Assembly: GCA_050701115.1 (NCBI GenBank) | Contig: JBOHER010000465.1 | Span: forward strand, 1 to 9,560 | DNA length: 9,560 bases | Reading direction: 5' to 3' | Source of the DNA: JBOHER01 sp050701115 | GTDB lineage: Bacteria > Actinomycetota > Actinomycetes > Mycobacteriales > Pseudonocardiaceae | Shown here: one piece after another, positions 1-6,274 of the stretch | Layout: each line of letters starts with the position of its first letter | Position numbering within the stretch: the stretch's first letter is position 1 | Notes under the pieces: model-generated | Database searches by the model: none | Told to the model about the DNA's origin: nothing | What the model saw: only the letters and a program-made list of their open reading frames with translations | Program-made: the position numbers and the translations under genes

Positions 1-1008
1 GCCGTCGATGATCAACAGCTGCTTCAGCAGGTCCTGCAGCGTCACCAGCCCGATCAGCTTGTTCTCATCCTCGACGAGGGCAAGGTGGTTGCGGTGCTCA
101 CGCATGCTGCTCAACGCGGTGTAGATCGGGGTGCCGGCTTGCAGCGTGAGCGCGGGTCGCAGTAGGTCGGCTGCCGTGGTGTCCGGCGGCTGTGTCAACG
201 TGTCGCGCACGTGGACCACACCGAGCGGCCGCTCGTCGTTCCACACGACGAGCCGGAGGTGCCCGCTGGCGCGAGACGTCGCCTGGATCTGCTCGATGCC
301 TGCCTTCGCGGCAACGCCGACCACGTCCTCGCTCGGTCGCACGATCTGGCGCAACGGCTGGGAGTGCAGCTCCAACGCGGTGGCGAGTTGGCCGTGCCGC
401 TGCGCATCCAGCGCACCTGCGTTCGCGGAGTGCTGCACCAGGTGCCGGAGGTCGTCGGGGGTGCGGCCTGCACTGACCTCGTCCACCGGCTGCACGCCGA
501 CGCGATGCAGGCACCAGTTCGCCATCCCGTTGAGCGCCACCAGTGCGGGCCGGGTGAACCACATGAACATCCGCATGGGGATGGCCAGCAGGGTCGCCGA
601 CTTCTCCGGGTGCGCGATGGCCCAGGACTTGGGCGCCATCTCGCCGACGACGAGGTGCAGGAACGTGACCACCGCGAGGGAGAGCACGAACGCGACGACG
701 TCCGCGGAGGTTTCCGGGACCCCCCAGCCCTCCATCACCGGCGTGAGCATGTGGTGGACGGCCGGTTTGGCGATGGCACCAAGGGCCAATGTGCACAGGG
801 TGATGCCGAGCTGTGAACCCGCCAGGAGCAGGGACAGCTCGCGCGCGCTCTTCAACGCGGCCCGTGCCGAAGCGCTGGTCTCGGCGGCTTCCTCCAGCCG
901 ATAGCGCCGGGCGGCGACCAGCGCGAACTCGATGGCGACGAAGAACGCGCTGAGCGCGATGATCGCGGCCGAGATGGCCATCGCGGCGAAGGGGCTCAAC
1001 TCACTCAC
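1..1008 (-). CDS. CNNM/HlyC-CorC family membrane protein (3' end cut by window)
   Basis: Predicted CNNM (DUF21) transporter-like membrane protein with CBS domains. The family is linked to Mg2+/Co2+ or Na+ handling; the substrate here is unknown. Translating the minus strand from GTG at 1006-1008 gives 336 open codons to the window edge. Visible parts are a first membrane helix (about residues 8-32, with the FFVAIEFALVAAR pattern), helices near 60-80 and 104-121, the family signature GEMAPK at 122-127, and a CBS region from about residue 215 to the edge, ending in a typical strand-helix LIGLVTLQDLL. The family usually runs about 340-360 residues when the CorC_HlyC tail is short or absent, so little is missing. 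The GTG start overlaps the TGA of the upstream CNNM gene (GTGA, 1005-1008), implying translational coupling. I see no frameshift. The family assignment is secure; the ion specificity is not. Confidence 0.9.
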   Translation of the reverse strand, partial: MSELSPFAAMAISAAIIALSAFFVAIEFALVAARRYRLEEAAETSASARAALKSARELSLLLAGSQLGITLCTLALGAIAKPAVHHMLTPVMEGWGVPETSADVVAFVLSLAVVTFLHLVVGEMAPKSWAIAHPEKSATLLAIPMRMFMWFTRPALVALNGMANWCLHRVGVQPVDEVSAGRTPDDLRHLVQHSANAGALDAQRHGQLATALELHSQPLRQIVRPSEDVVGVAAKAGIEQIQATSRASGHLRLVVWNDERPLGVVHVRDTLTQPPDTTAADLLRPALTLQAGTPIYTALSSMREHRNHLALVEDENKLIGLVTLQDLLKQLLIIDG

Positions 1009-2387
1009 CGGTCCAGCCCCTCACCCGTGGAGTCCGCGAGCGGTGCGCTGTCCAGCAGGCGCAGCCGCACGGTCGCGGGCACGTGCCGGTCGACGGAGTC
1101 CACGGTCACCGTGATCCACTGCTCCGGTTCGTCCGCGGCGCCGGGTGGGCGGGGCAAGGGCACCGTGGCCGCGTCGCCCGGTTCGGGTAGGCGTCCCAAC
1201 TCGGTGATGATCAGGCCGCCGATCGTCTCGTAGTCGCCGTGTGGCAGGTCGTGCCCGAGCAGGCGCTCCACCTCGTCGATGTGCACGGCGCCGGGCAGCC
1301 GCCAGTTGCCGTCCTCGCCGACCTGCGGGTGATCTTCACCGACCGGGTCGTGTTCGTCGCTTATCTCCCCTACCAGTTCCTCGGCGATGTCCTCCACGGT
1401 GATGACACCGGCCAGGCCGCCGTACTCGTCCACCACGCAGGCCAGTTCCGCACCCTCCTCGCGCAGCCGGTCGAGAACCGCCGGCAGCGGCAGGGACGCG
1501 GGCACCATCACGGGGGCCACGGCCACGTCGGCCACCACGGTGGCGCCCAGCCGGTTACTGTCCAGCTTGAGCACATCGCGCAGGCAGATCACCCCGACGA
1601 CGTCGTCGATGTCCTCGCCCAGCACCGGATAACGCGAGTGCCCGGAGGACATCAGCTCCACCACCTGGCTGACCGGCTGGTCGGCCAGCACGGTAGCCAC
1701 TCGCGGCCTGGGGATCATGGCGTGGTCGGCGGTCCGCTCATGCAGGTCCAGCACCCGATCCAGCAGCGTGGACAGCTCCGCGGGCAAATCACCGCTGTCG
1801 CGGGAGTCGGCGACGATGCGTTCCAGATCCCTGGGTGTGGCGGCGTGCTCAACGTCGTGCACCGGTTCGATCCGCACCGCCTTGAGCAGCAGGTTGGACG
1901 CGTGGTCGAACAGCCGGATCAGCCAGCCGAACGCAGCGAGGTAGACGTGCGTGGACCACGCCAGCCAGCGGGCCACCGGCTCGGGGCGGGCGATCGCGAG
2001 GTTTTTCGGGAACAGCTCGCCGAAGACCATCTGCACGACCGTGGACAGCAGCAGCGCCAGCACGGTGCCGATGGCGATACCGACCGCGGTGGGCACGCCG
2101 ACACCGCCGAGGAGTTCCCCGATGCTGTCGCCGATCAGCGGCTCGGCGACGTAGCCGACCAGCAGTCCGGTGACGGTGATGCCAAGCTGAGCGCCGGACA
2201 GCATGAATGATGTGCGGCTGGTGATGCGCAGCGCTCGGGTGGCGCCGTCATCACCGGCGGCCGCGCGGGCCTTGAGCCGGGACCGGTCCACGGCCATGTA
2301 GCCGAACTCCTGCGCCACGAAGTAGCCGGTCGCCGCGGTGAGCAGGAGTACTACCAGTACGCCGAGAAGAATGTTCAGCACGATCAC
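1005..2387 (-). CDS. CNNM/CorC (HlyC-type) CBS-domain membrane protein
   Basis: A complete 460-residue protein with the classic order CNNM membrane domain (about 1-200), CBS pair (about 222-340) and C-terminal CorC_HlyC transporter-associated domain (about 355-445). Visible landmarks are the N-terminal helix with GYFVAQEFGYMAV (21-33), helices near 62-82, 98-125 and 143-160, the signature GELFPK at 123-128, MIPRPRV opening CBS1 at 224, VVDEYGG at 318-324 in CBS2, and ETIGGLI at 387-393 in the last domain. CNNM/CorC proteins are membrane proteins implicated in Mg2+/Co2+ export; older databases call them hemolysins, which is misleading. The start is GTG at 2385-2387, with a GAGG about 13 nt upstream. 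The downstream CNNM gene overlaps its stop by 4 nt, so the two are probably one operon and perhaps one heteromeric complex. Adjacent CNNM pairs are common in actinobacteria (I recall M. tuberculosis Rv1841c/Rv1842c as such a pair). Confidence 0.95.
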   Translation of the reverse strand: MIVLNILLGVLVVLLLTAATGYFVAQEFGYMAVDRSRLKARAAAGDDGATRALRITSRTSFMLSGAQLGITVTGLLVGYVAEPLIGDSIGELLGGVGVPTAVGIAIGTVLALLLSTVVQMVFGELFPKNLAIARPEPVARWLAWSTHVYLAAFGWLIRLFDHASNLLLKAVRIEPVHDVEHAATPRDLERIVADSRDSGDLPAELSTLLDRVLDLHERTADHAMIPRPRVATVLADQPVSQVVELMSSGHSRYPVLGEDIDDVVGVICLRDVLKLDSNRLGATVVADVAVAPVMVPASLPLPAVLDRLREEGAELACVVDEYGGLAGVITVEDIAEELVGEISDEHDPVGEDHPQVGEDGNWRLPGAVHIDEVERLLGHDLPHGDYETIGGLIITELGRLPEPGDAATVPLPRPPGAADEPEQWITVTVDSVDRHVPATVRLRLLDSAPLADSTGEGLDR

Positions 2388-2467
2388 CGCGGTGCCACCG
2401 CCTCGGAGGATTGATCAGCGGTGCGGGTGCGCGTGGTTATCGGAGGTTCTGGGTCGGGATCGGATTC

Positions 2468-2490
2468 GCAGCGTCTCACCTGGACGCTGC
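2468..2490. repeat. Inverted repeat, 8-bp perfect stem
   Basis: GCAGCGTC (2468-2475) and GACGCTGC (2483-2490) are perfect inverted copies around a 7-nt loop. The repeat lies about 80-100 nt upstream of the CNNM start, in the direction of its transcription. It could be a transcript hairpin in the CNNM leader or an operator; no T-tract follows on either strand. Confidence 0.5.
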
Positions 2491-2553
2491 CGGTACTTCG
2501 GGAGGGGTCCATGTTCCTCTCAAATCGGGCCGGACTCTTCCGCTACCCTATAA

Positions 2554-2589
2554 CCTCGCGACGCCGTGGAAGTTCCCGGCGTCGCGAGG
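2554..2589. terminator. Strong hairpin, possible intrinsic terminator
   Basis: CCTCGCGACGCCG (2554-2566) pairs perfectly with CGGCGTCGCGAGG (2577-2589), a 13-bp stem with a 10-nt loop. Neither flank has a T-tract, so if it terminates it is of the I-shaped, U-poor kind frequent in actinobacteria. It has no intact gene ending beside it on either strand: the CNNM operon starts 167 nt to the left and the dead genes lie to the right. It may have ended a gene that has since been lost. Confidence 0.5.
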
Positions 2590-2642
2590 GTGTGGCGGAG
2601 ATCAACTCAGCGCACCGGGGCGCACAGGGGAAATGTACCCGG

Positions 2643-2681
2643 GTTGACATCCTCCCGGCCGTGAACGACCGGGATTCCTGC
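2643..2681 (-). mobile_element. Right-end hairpin of an IS200/IS605-type TnpB element (solo remnant)
   Basis: Read on the minus strand, this is the familiar right-end signature of TnpB-only IS200/IS605 elements: GGAATCCC, a GC hairpin with a TTCA loop, then GGGAGGATGTCAAC. The stem spans 2653-2674 (TCCCGGCCG against CGACCGGGA, one C/A mismatch, loop TGAA on the plus strand). In intact elements this end carries the 3' part of the omega (reRNA) scaffold, and the flanking DNA beyond it supplies the guide; that flank here would be the bases just left of 2643. Recognition rests on memory of this conserved motif. No intact tnpB or tnpA is present, so the end is inert by itself. Confidence 0.7.
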
Positions 2682-2760
2682 CGTATCGCTCACGCGGCAC
2701 CTCGGAGAACAGCGCGAGCCCGGCATCGTGGATCGACCTCGGCAGCTTCGTGCGTGCGCT
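2677..2760 (-). pseudogene. tnpB: tnpB fragment (RuvC-region scrap)
   Basis: The minus-strand reading from 2760 includes KLPRSIHDAGLALF and, a few residues later, RERYGR. This resembles the segment of TnpB just after RuvC motif II, typically written LARSIxDAGWxxFxxxLEYKAxxYGR. Only about 28 codons survive. The upstream RuvC-I and RuvC-II acidic residues, the following CxxC zinc finger and RuvC-III are all absent. The frame runs straight into the element's right-end hairpin, so most of the C-terminal half was deleted internally. The fragment abuts the metallophosphoesterase remnant at about 2750-2760 on the opposite strand. The call depends on motif similarity in a short stretch, but its position against the right-end motif and its orientation both agree with it. 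Confidence 0.6.
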
Positions 2761-2950
2761 TTCACCACCCACCTGCTCCACCGCCGAAGGCCGGGACAAC
2801 AAGCTGTCCCGGGACCTCTGGAAGCCGATTTTGGAGAAGCACGGCGCCGACCTGGTGCCGTCGGGCCACGACCACACCTATGGGCGCGGATTCACCGCCG
2901 ACAACAACACGCGCCTGCGCATCGTCGAACGTGACGCCGACGACTTCTGA
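2754..2950 (+). pseudogene. Metallophosphoesterase (purple acid phosphatase-like) 3' remnant
   Basis: The plus strand encodes VRFHHP (from 2754) in one frame and then, after a one-base loss between 2769 and 2777, STAEGRDN...DLWKPILEKHGADLV and GHDHTYGRG (2864-2890) in another. In purple-acid-phosphatase-like enzymes these blocks are consecutive: a strand ending FHHP with a metal-ligand His, then the late GHxH metal-binding motif. After GRGF the sequence passes almost at once to a charged tail ending at TGA (2948-2950), so the usual C-terminal part is missing, as is everything N-terminal to VRFHHP. The piece is truncated at both ends of its domain, frameshifted, and has no start or RBS. The 5' break coincides with the TnpB-element scrap. 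Family recognition is good; original substrate is unknown. Confidence 0.75.
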
Positions 2951-2970
2951 TCGGCATCGGGCACCCGCTC

Positions 2971-3011
2971 GGAGAGCCCCTGGCCGGATTGCTCCCGGCA
3001 AGGGGCTCTCC
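2971..3011. terminator. Terminator hairpin after the TAXI transporter operon
   Basis: GGAGAGCCCCT (2971-2981) pairs perfectly with AGGGGCTCTCC (3001-3011). One mismatch later, an inner stem GCCGG/CCGGC closes a 7-nt loop, for 16 bp in all. It lies 10 nt past the stop codon of the TAXI binding-protein gene, which reads leftward, and 21 nt past the end of the metallophosphoesterase remnant, which reads rightward, so it could serve both directions. There is no real U-tract on either strand (only GAGTTTCGG on the plus side). Confidence 0.8.
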
Positions 3012-3020
3012 GAGTTTCGG

Positions 3021-4013
3021 TCATGGGGTGAGTGACTCCAGAGCACGCGCGGAGCCGGGGTGGACCGGGATCGGGTCGGTATCGGCAGCGACCCCGGCGT
3101 CCAGATCTTCCGCGGCGGGGTGGACCTTGACCAGCTCGTCCTTCTTGTCATAGGTCAGGGTCGTCAGCGCACAGGCGAGGTTCGCGGGCATGTCGTCGCG
3201 CACCATGAGCACATTCGGTACGACGATCGACGGTGCATCCTCGGCGAGATCGTATGTCGCAGCCGGGATCGCTTCCTCGTCGTACACCGGACTGATCTTC
3301 TGCAACTCCGGGAGCAACGGGGTGGGGTCTATGAACTTAACGTCGTCGCCGAGCGAGGTGAACAGATCCGTCAGTGCCGGCGTGGGCAGGCCGCCGGACC
3401 AGACCAAGCCGTCGAGGCTGCCGTCCTTCATCCCGTCGACGGTCTTGGTGAGATCCAGCCGCTGCGCCTTGACCTCACCGTGCTGCAACCCGGCCGCTTC
3501 GATCAACCGGTTCGCGATCACCTCGGTTCCGGATTGCGGTGACCCGGTCGAGATCCGCTTGCCCTTGAAGTCAGCCACGGAGTCGATGCCCGATCCGGCA
3601 CGGACCACGACCTGCGTGTAGTTGGGGTAGATGCGGCCGATTGTCGACACGTCCTGTGGGCTGTCGAAATCACCGTCGCCGTTGACGGCGTCCGCCGCGG
3701 TATCGGCGAGCGAGAACGCGATGTCGTAGTCCCCCGCCACCAACTGCTGGATGTTCTGGACCGACGCACCGGTCTCGGCCGATGTCGCTTGCAGGTCGGT
3801 CTCGGAGTTGATCAGCTTCGCCAGGCCGCCGCCGACCACGTAGTAGACGCCGGTCGAGTTGCCGGTGGCGATGTTCACCCGGCCAGTGCCCGCGTCACAG
3901 CCGTCGGCGTCCGCACCGGCACCTGCCGTGGCGCCTTCGCGCTGTCCGCCGCACGCGCTGAGAGCAAGCGCGGTCGCCAGACCAACGGCGAGTAGGGAGA
4001 TGCTGCGTTTCAT
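3021..4013 (-). CDS. TAXI-family TRAP transporter solute-binding lipoprotein
   Basis: A 330-residue extracytoplasmic binding protein that should capture a small anionic solute and hand it to the TRAP permease encoded just upstream. The signal peptide (MKRSISLLAVGLATALALSAC) ends in a lipobox, LSAC, with Cys21 as the lipid-anchored residue, as expected for a Gram-positive membrane-tethered receptor. The mature part shows the TAXI pattern: VNIATGNSTGVYY near the N-terminus, TGASVQN, DIAFSLADTAADA, GSPQSGTEV, and a late P.ATY.L block, with HPGSAR at the C-terminus. Characterised TAXI proteins bind glutamate/glutamine (Thermus) or 2-oxoglutarate; the ligand here cannot be read from sequence. The ATG at 4011-4013 overlaps the permease stop (ATGA), and AAGGAG lies 10 nt upstream inside the permease gene. 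A terminator follows the stop immediately, so this is the last gene of the operon. Confidence 0.95.
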   Translation of the reverse strand: MKRSISLLAVGLATALALSACGGQREGATAGAGADADGCDAGTGRVNIATGNSTGVYYVVGGGLAKLINSETDLQATSAETGASVQNIQQLVAGDYDIAFSLADTAADAVNGDGDFDSPQDVSTIGRIYPNYTQVVVRAGSGIDSVADFKGKRISTGSPQSGTEVIANRLIEAAGLQHGEVKAQRLDLTKTVDGMKDGSLDGLVWSGGLPTPALTDLFTSLGDDVKFIDPTPLLPELQKISPVYDEEAIPAATYDLAEDAPSIVVPNVLMVRDDMPANLACALTTLTYDKKDELVKVHPAAEDLDAGVAADTDPIPVHPGSARALESLTP

Positions 4014-6175
4014 GGGTTTCTCGCTCCTTCAGTGGGGAGGGTCGAGGCTTCTGCGGCGAGGGTTCTTCTTCGCCGAGTAGCCAGATGGATCGCTATCGCC
4101 AGCGCGAGGAGGGCGACTCCGGCCAGGATCGAGGCCGGTTCGAGGTAGAGCAGCAGCAACGCGGCCGGGACACACAGGACCCGTTCGAGGGGGCCGGCCG
4201 CACCGAACATCCACCCGGTGGTGACCACAGCGAGTGCGGCGACGGCGGCACCACACACGGCCGTGGCCCAGACGATGTCGATGAACGCGCCGCGGGAGAG
4301 CAGCAACTCGCCGTTGCCGGAGATGACGAACGCCATGGGGGCCAGGAACGCGGGGAGGGTGTACTTGCAGGCCTGCATCATGGTCGGGATCACCCTGCCG
4401 CCGGTGATCGCGGCGGATGCCACGGCCGCGAGCGCGGTGGGCGGGGACACCTCGGAGAGCACCGCGTAGTAGAAGATGAACATCGCCACCTCCGGCCCGC
4501 CGGCGCCGAGCGAGATCAGCGCGGGCCCGATGATCACCCAACTGAGGATGAACGAAGCCGTCACCGGAACCGCCAGGCCGAGGATCAGGATGGCGACCGC
4601 GGAGAAGAACGTCGTGAGCACCAGCACCGTGGCCTCGGTGGGTGCCAGCGCGGCCGCGGCCGAAACCAGGAGATCGGACAGGATCTGCCCGAGGCCCGTC
4701 TTGGCGATGGTCGAGGTGATCACCCCCGCTGCCGCGCAGACCGCGATCACCGGAAGCGCGGAGCGGATGCCGCTCGCCAGGGCGTCGAAAAGGCGCTTGC
4801 CGTACGACGCCAGCGATTCCTTCAGCTCCATTCGCTCCAGCTGGTGGTCCGAATCGTCGAGACCGCTCACCACGGGGCGGCGGGACAGCACGGCTTCGGC
4901 GAGCCCGAACAGGGCGGCTATGCCGGTGGCGTAGACGACAGCGCGAAACGGCGGCACGTCGATAGCCAGGAAGAACACGATCACGCCGAGGCTGATGAAG
5001 TGATACCCCGAGCGGAGCAGCAGGCGCAGCGGACTGCCGATCGCGAGGTCGACCCGGCGGGCACCGAACCGTCGGGCGTCGATCTCGACGGCGATGAAGA
5101 TGCCCAGGTAGTACAGCAGGGTCGGAACGATCGCCCAGCCGAGGACCTGGATGTAGGAGACGCTGAGGTACTCGGCGATGATGAACGCCGCTGCGCCCAG
5201 GGTCGGCGGCGAGAGGATCGCCCCGATGCCGGAGGCCGCGAGCATCCCGCCTGCCGCCTCGCGAGGGTAGCCTGCCCGCTTGAGAATCGGCCAGGCGAAC
5301 GATCCGAGCGTGACCGCGGTCGCCGTGCCGGACCCCGACACGGTGCCCAGCAGGAAACCGGACGTGGCCACCGTACGTCCGGGAGCAGTGCCGGACTTGC
5401 GGAACAGCGAGAAGCTGAACTCGACGAAGAACCGGCCTGCCCCCATCCGGTCCAGTACCGAACCGTAAATCGTGAACAGCACGATGTAGGTGGCTGCGAC
5501 GTCGAGCGGTACGCCGAAGAACCCACTCGCTTCGTTGTACAGCGCGTTGACGATCTGCTCGATGTTCAGGCCGATGTGCGCGATCGCCCAGTCCATCGGC
5601 AGGTACCCGCCGTAATAGGCGTAGCCGAAGAACACCAGACAGACGGCAGGCAGCACCAGGCCGGTCGTCCGTCGGGTGGCTTCGAGCACCAGAACCAGCA
5701 GGACCATTCCGGCGAGGATGTCGAGCATGAGCAACGAGCCCTGGCGGTCGAGGAACCCTTCGAAGCCACCACCACCGATGGCGGACAGGGGCAGCGGGAG
5801 CACCGGGTACAGGCCGACGACGAGCGCCACCCCAGCGAGCACCCAGTTCACGATGCCGGGGTTGTCGTCGCTGACAGCAGTGTTCACCGCGTCGGTGACG
5901 GCCGGAGGCTTGCGGGCGGGCCGCGTCCGATAGCAGATGAACACCAGCGGGAGGGCCAGCGCAAGGAAGATGACCAGGTAGTACTGGCTGCCGAGCTCGA
6001 GCGGCCGGAATACCTGCCGCAGCACGAAGACCGCCACGGCGAAGCACCACAGGCTGACGAACCGGTCGACTTTCCGGGACAGCCGACGGGAAGGACGCTC
6101 TTCGTCGTAGTCGGCAACCAGCGCGTCGACGTCGACGCGCTCGGCAGCTTCGCGGGTGGCGGTTGGCGTAGGCAC
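4010..6175 (-). CDS. TRAP transporter fused permease, 4TM/12TM (TAXI-associated)
   Basis: A 721-residue integral membrane protein combining the small (DctQ-like) and large (DctM-like) TRAP permease subunits, the arrangement typical of TAXI systems, which use an ion gradient for uptake. The N-terminal 35 residues are charged and cytosolic. Helices begin at about 38-55 and 65-81, then a hydrophilic stretch (83-107) precedes the long DctM-like part. The two inverted-repeat hairpin regions are visible: GTVSGSGTATAVTL (277-290) with SPPTLGAAAF (322-331), and EVSPPTALAAVASAAITGG (575-593). A charged loop lies at about 431-465. The start is GTG at 6173-6175. An in-frame stop lies 30 nt upstream and there is no SD, but a good promoter puts the transcript start at or next to the GTG, so leaderless translation is likely. 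The permease precedes its binding protein, with a 4-nt overlap, and is divergent from the response regulator. Confidence 0.95.
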   Translation of the reverse strand: MPTPTATREAAERVDVDALVADYDEERPSRRLSRKVDRFVSLWCFAVAVFVLRQVFRPLELGSQYYLVIFLALALPLVFICYRTRPARKPPAVTDAVNTAVSDDNPGIVNWVLAGVALVVGLYPVLPLPLSAIGGGGFEGFLDRQGSLLMLDILAGMVLLVLVLEATRRTTGLVLPAVCLVFFGYAYYGGYLPMDWAIAHIGLNIEQIVNALYNEASGFFGVPLDVAATYIVLFTIYGSVLDRMGAGRFFVEFSFSLFRKSGTAPGRTVATSGFLLGTVSGSGTATAVTLGSFAWPILKRAGYPREAAGGMLAASGIGAILSPPTLGAAAFIIAEYLSVSYIQVLGWAIVPTLLYYLGIFIAVEIDARRFGARRVDLAIGSPLRLLLRSGYHFISLGVIVFFLAIDVPPFRAVVYATGIAALFGLAEAVLSRRPVVSGLDDSDHQLERMELKESLASYGKRLFDALASGIRSALPVIAVCAAAGVITSTIAKTGLGQILSDLLVSAAAALAPTEATVLVLTTFFSAVAILILGLAVPVTASFILSWVIIGPALISLGAGGPEVAMFIFYYAVLSEVSPPTALAAVASAAITGGRVIPTMMQACKYTLPAFLAPMAFVISGNGELLLSRGAFIDIVWATAVCGAAVAALAVVTTGWMFGAAGPLERVLCVPAALLLLYLEPASILAGVALLALAIAIHLATRRRRTLAAEASTLPTEGARNP

Positions 6176-6182
6176 GCCGGGT

Positions 6183-6211
6183 AACGTAAGCAGTGTTCGG
6201 GGTCACAGCAA
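6183..6211 (-). promoter_or_regulatory. Predicted leaderless promoter of the TRAP operon
   Basis: On the minus strand, TTGCTG (complement of 6206-6211) and TACGTT (complement of 6183-6188) are separated by exactly 17 nt, a housekeeping-type -35/-10 pair with a TANNNT -10. The -10 ends 7 nt before the GTG start codon at 6175, so transcription would begin at or very near the G of GTG. This explains the absence of an SD and supports the chosen start. It is a prediction from spacing and consensus only. Confidence 0.55.
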
Positions 6212-6244
6212 TGGATCGAGCGCGAGACTTTACACAGGCTTAGC

Positions 6245-6258
6245 GTTGATCGATCAAC
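6245..6258. promoter_or_regulatory. Perfect 14-bp palindrome, operator candidate
   Basis: GTTGATCGATCAAC is a perfect palindrome in the 99-bp divergent region, 17 nt before the response-regulator ATG and about 35 nt upstream of the -35 of the TRAP promoter. It is followed by TCAACCC, giving a tandem CAACTCAAC run that could also serve as an OmpR-type direct repeat. It is well placed for activation of the transporter and autoregulation of the two-component genes. The same half-site GATCAAC occurs once upstream of the second TAXI gene (9406-9412), which may be chance. Confidence 0.45.
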
Positions 6259-6274
6259 TCAACCCGAGGGCCTG

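Larger units (their letters stand above)
2388..3020. other. Gene-free stretch with hairpins, IS remnant and dead gene
   Basis: No intact gene is supported in these 633 nt. From left to right they hold the upstream region of the CNNM operon, an 8-bp-stem hairpin (2468-2490), a 13-bp-stem hairpin (2554-2589), a TnpB-element right end with a tnpB scrap (2643-2760), the 3' remnant of a metallophosphoesterase (2754-2950) and a terminator (2971-3011). Open frames crossing the region, such as the one at 2421-3035 on the plus strand, are low-complexity Arg/Pro/Ser-rich readings typical of non-coding high-GC DNA. I could not place a convincing promoter for the CNNM operon. Confidence 0.7.

Noticed and set aside
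98..904. Open frames on both strands within the first kilobase (98-796 minus, 131-904 plus, 211-816 plus)
   Set aside because: The minus-strand frame from GTG 1008 to the window edge encodes a clear CNNM/CBS protein, so these frames are shadows.
1239..2210. Long plus-strand open frame opposite the CNNM gene
   Set aside because: It is the antisense shadow of a well-supported CNNM/CBS protein, and its His/Gln/Val/Gly-rich composition matches no family.
2643..2681. Reading the hairpin as a CRISPR repeat or an ordinary terminator
   Set aside because: It occurs once, with no spacer-repeat pattern. Its flanking GGAATCCC and GGATGTCAAC are those of TnpB-element right ends.
2421..3035. 204-codon plus-strand open frame across the remnant region
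   Set aside because: It crosses the IS hairpin and reads the metallophosphoesterase piece mostly out of frame; only the short VRFHHP part is meaningful.
4029..6206. Very long open frames on both strands over the permease (4029-6206 minus in another frame, 4085-6184 plus)
   Set aside because: They are Arg/Pro/Gly/His-rich shadow readings of a high-GC gene. The 4010-6175 frame has clear TRAP motifs and membrane helices; the others have none.
6229..6246. Promoter for the response regulator using TTTACA or TAGCGT
   Set aside because: TAGCGT (6241-6246) could be a -10, but no -35 sits at 16-18 nt, and TTTACA has no -10 at the right distance. Not strong enough to annotate.
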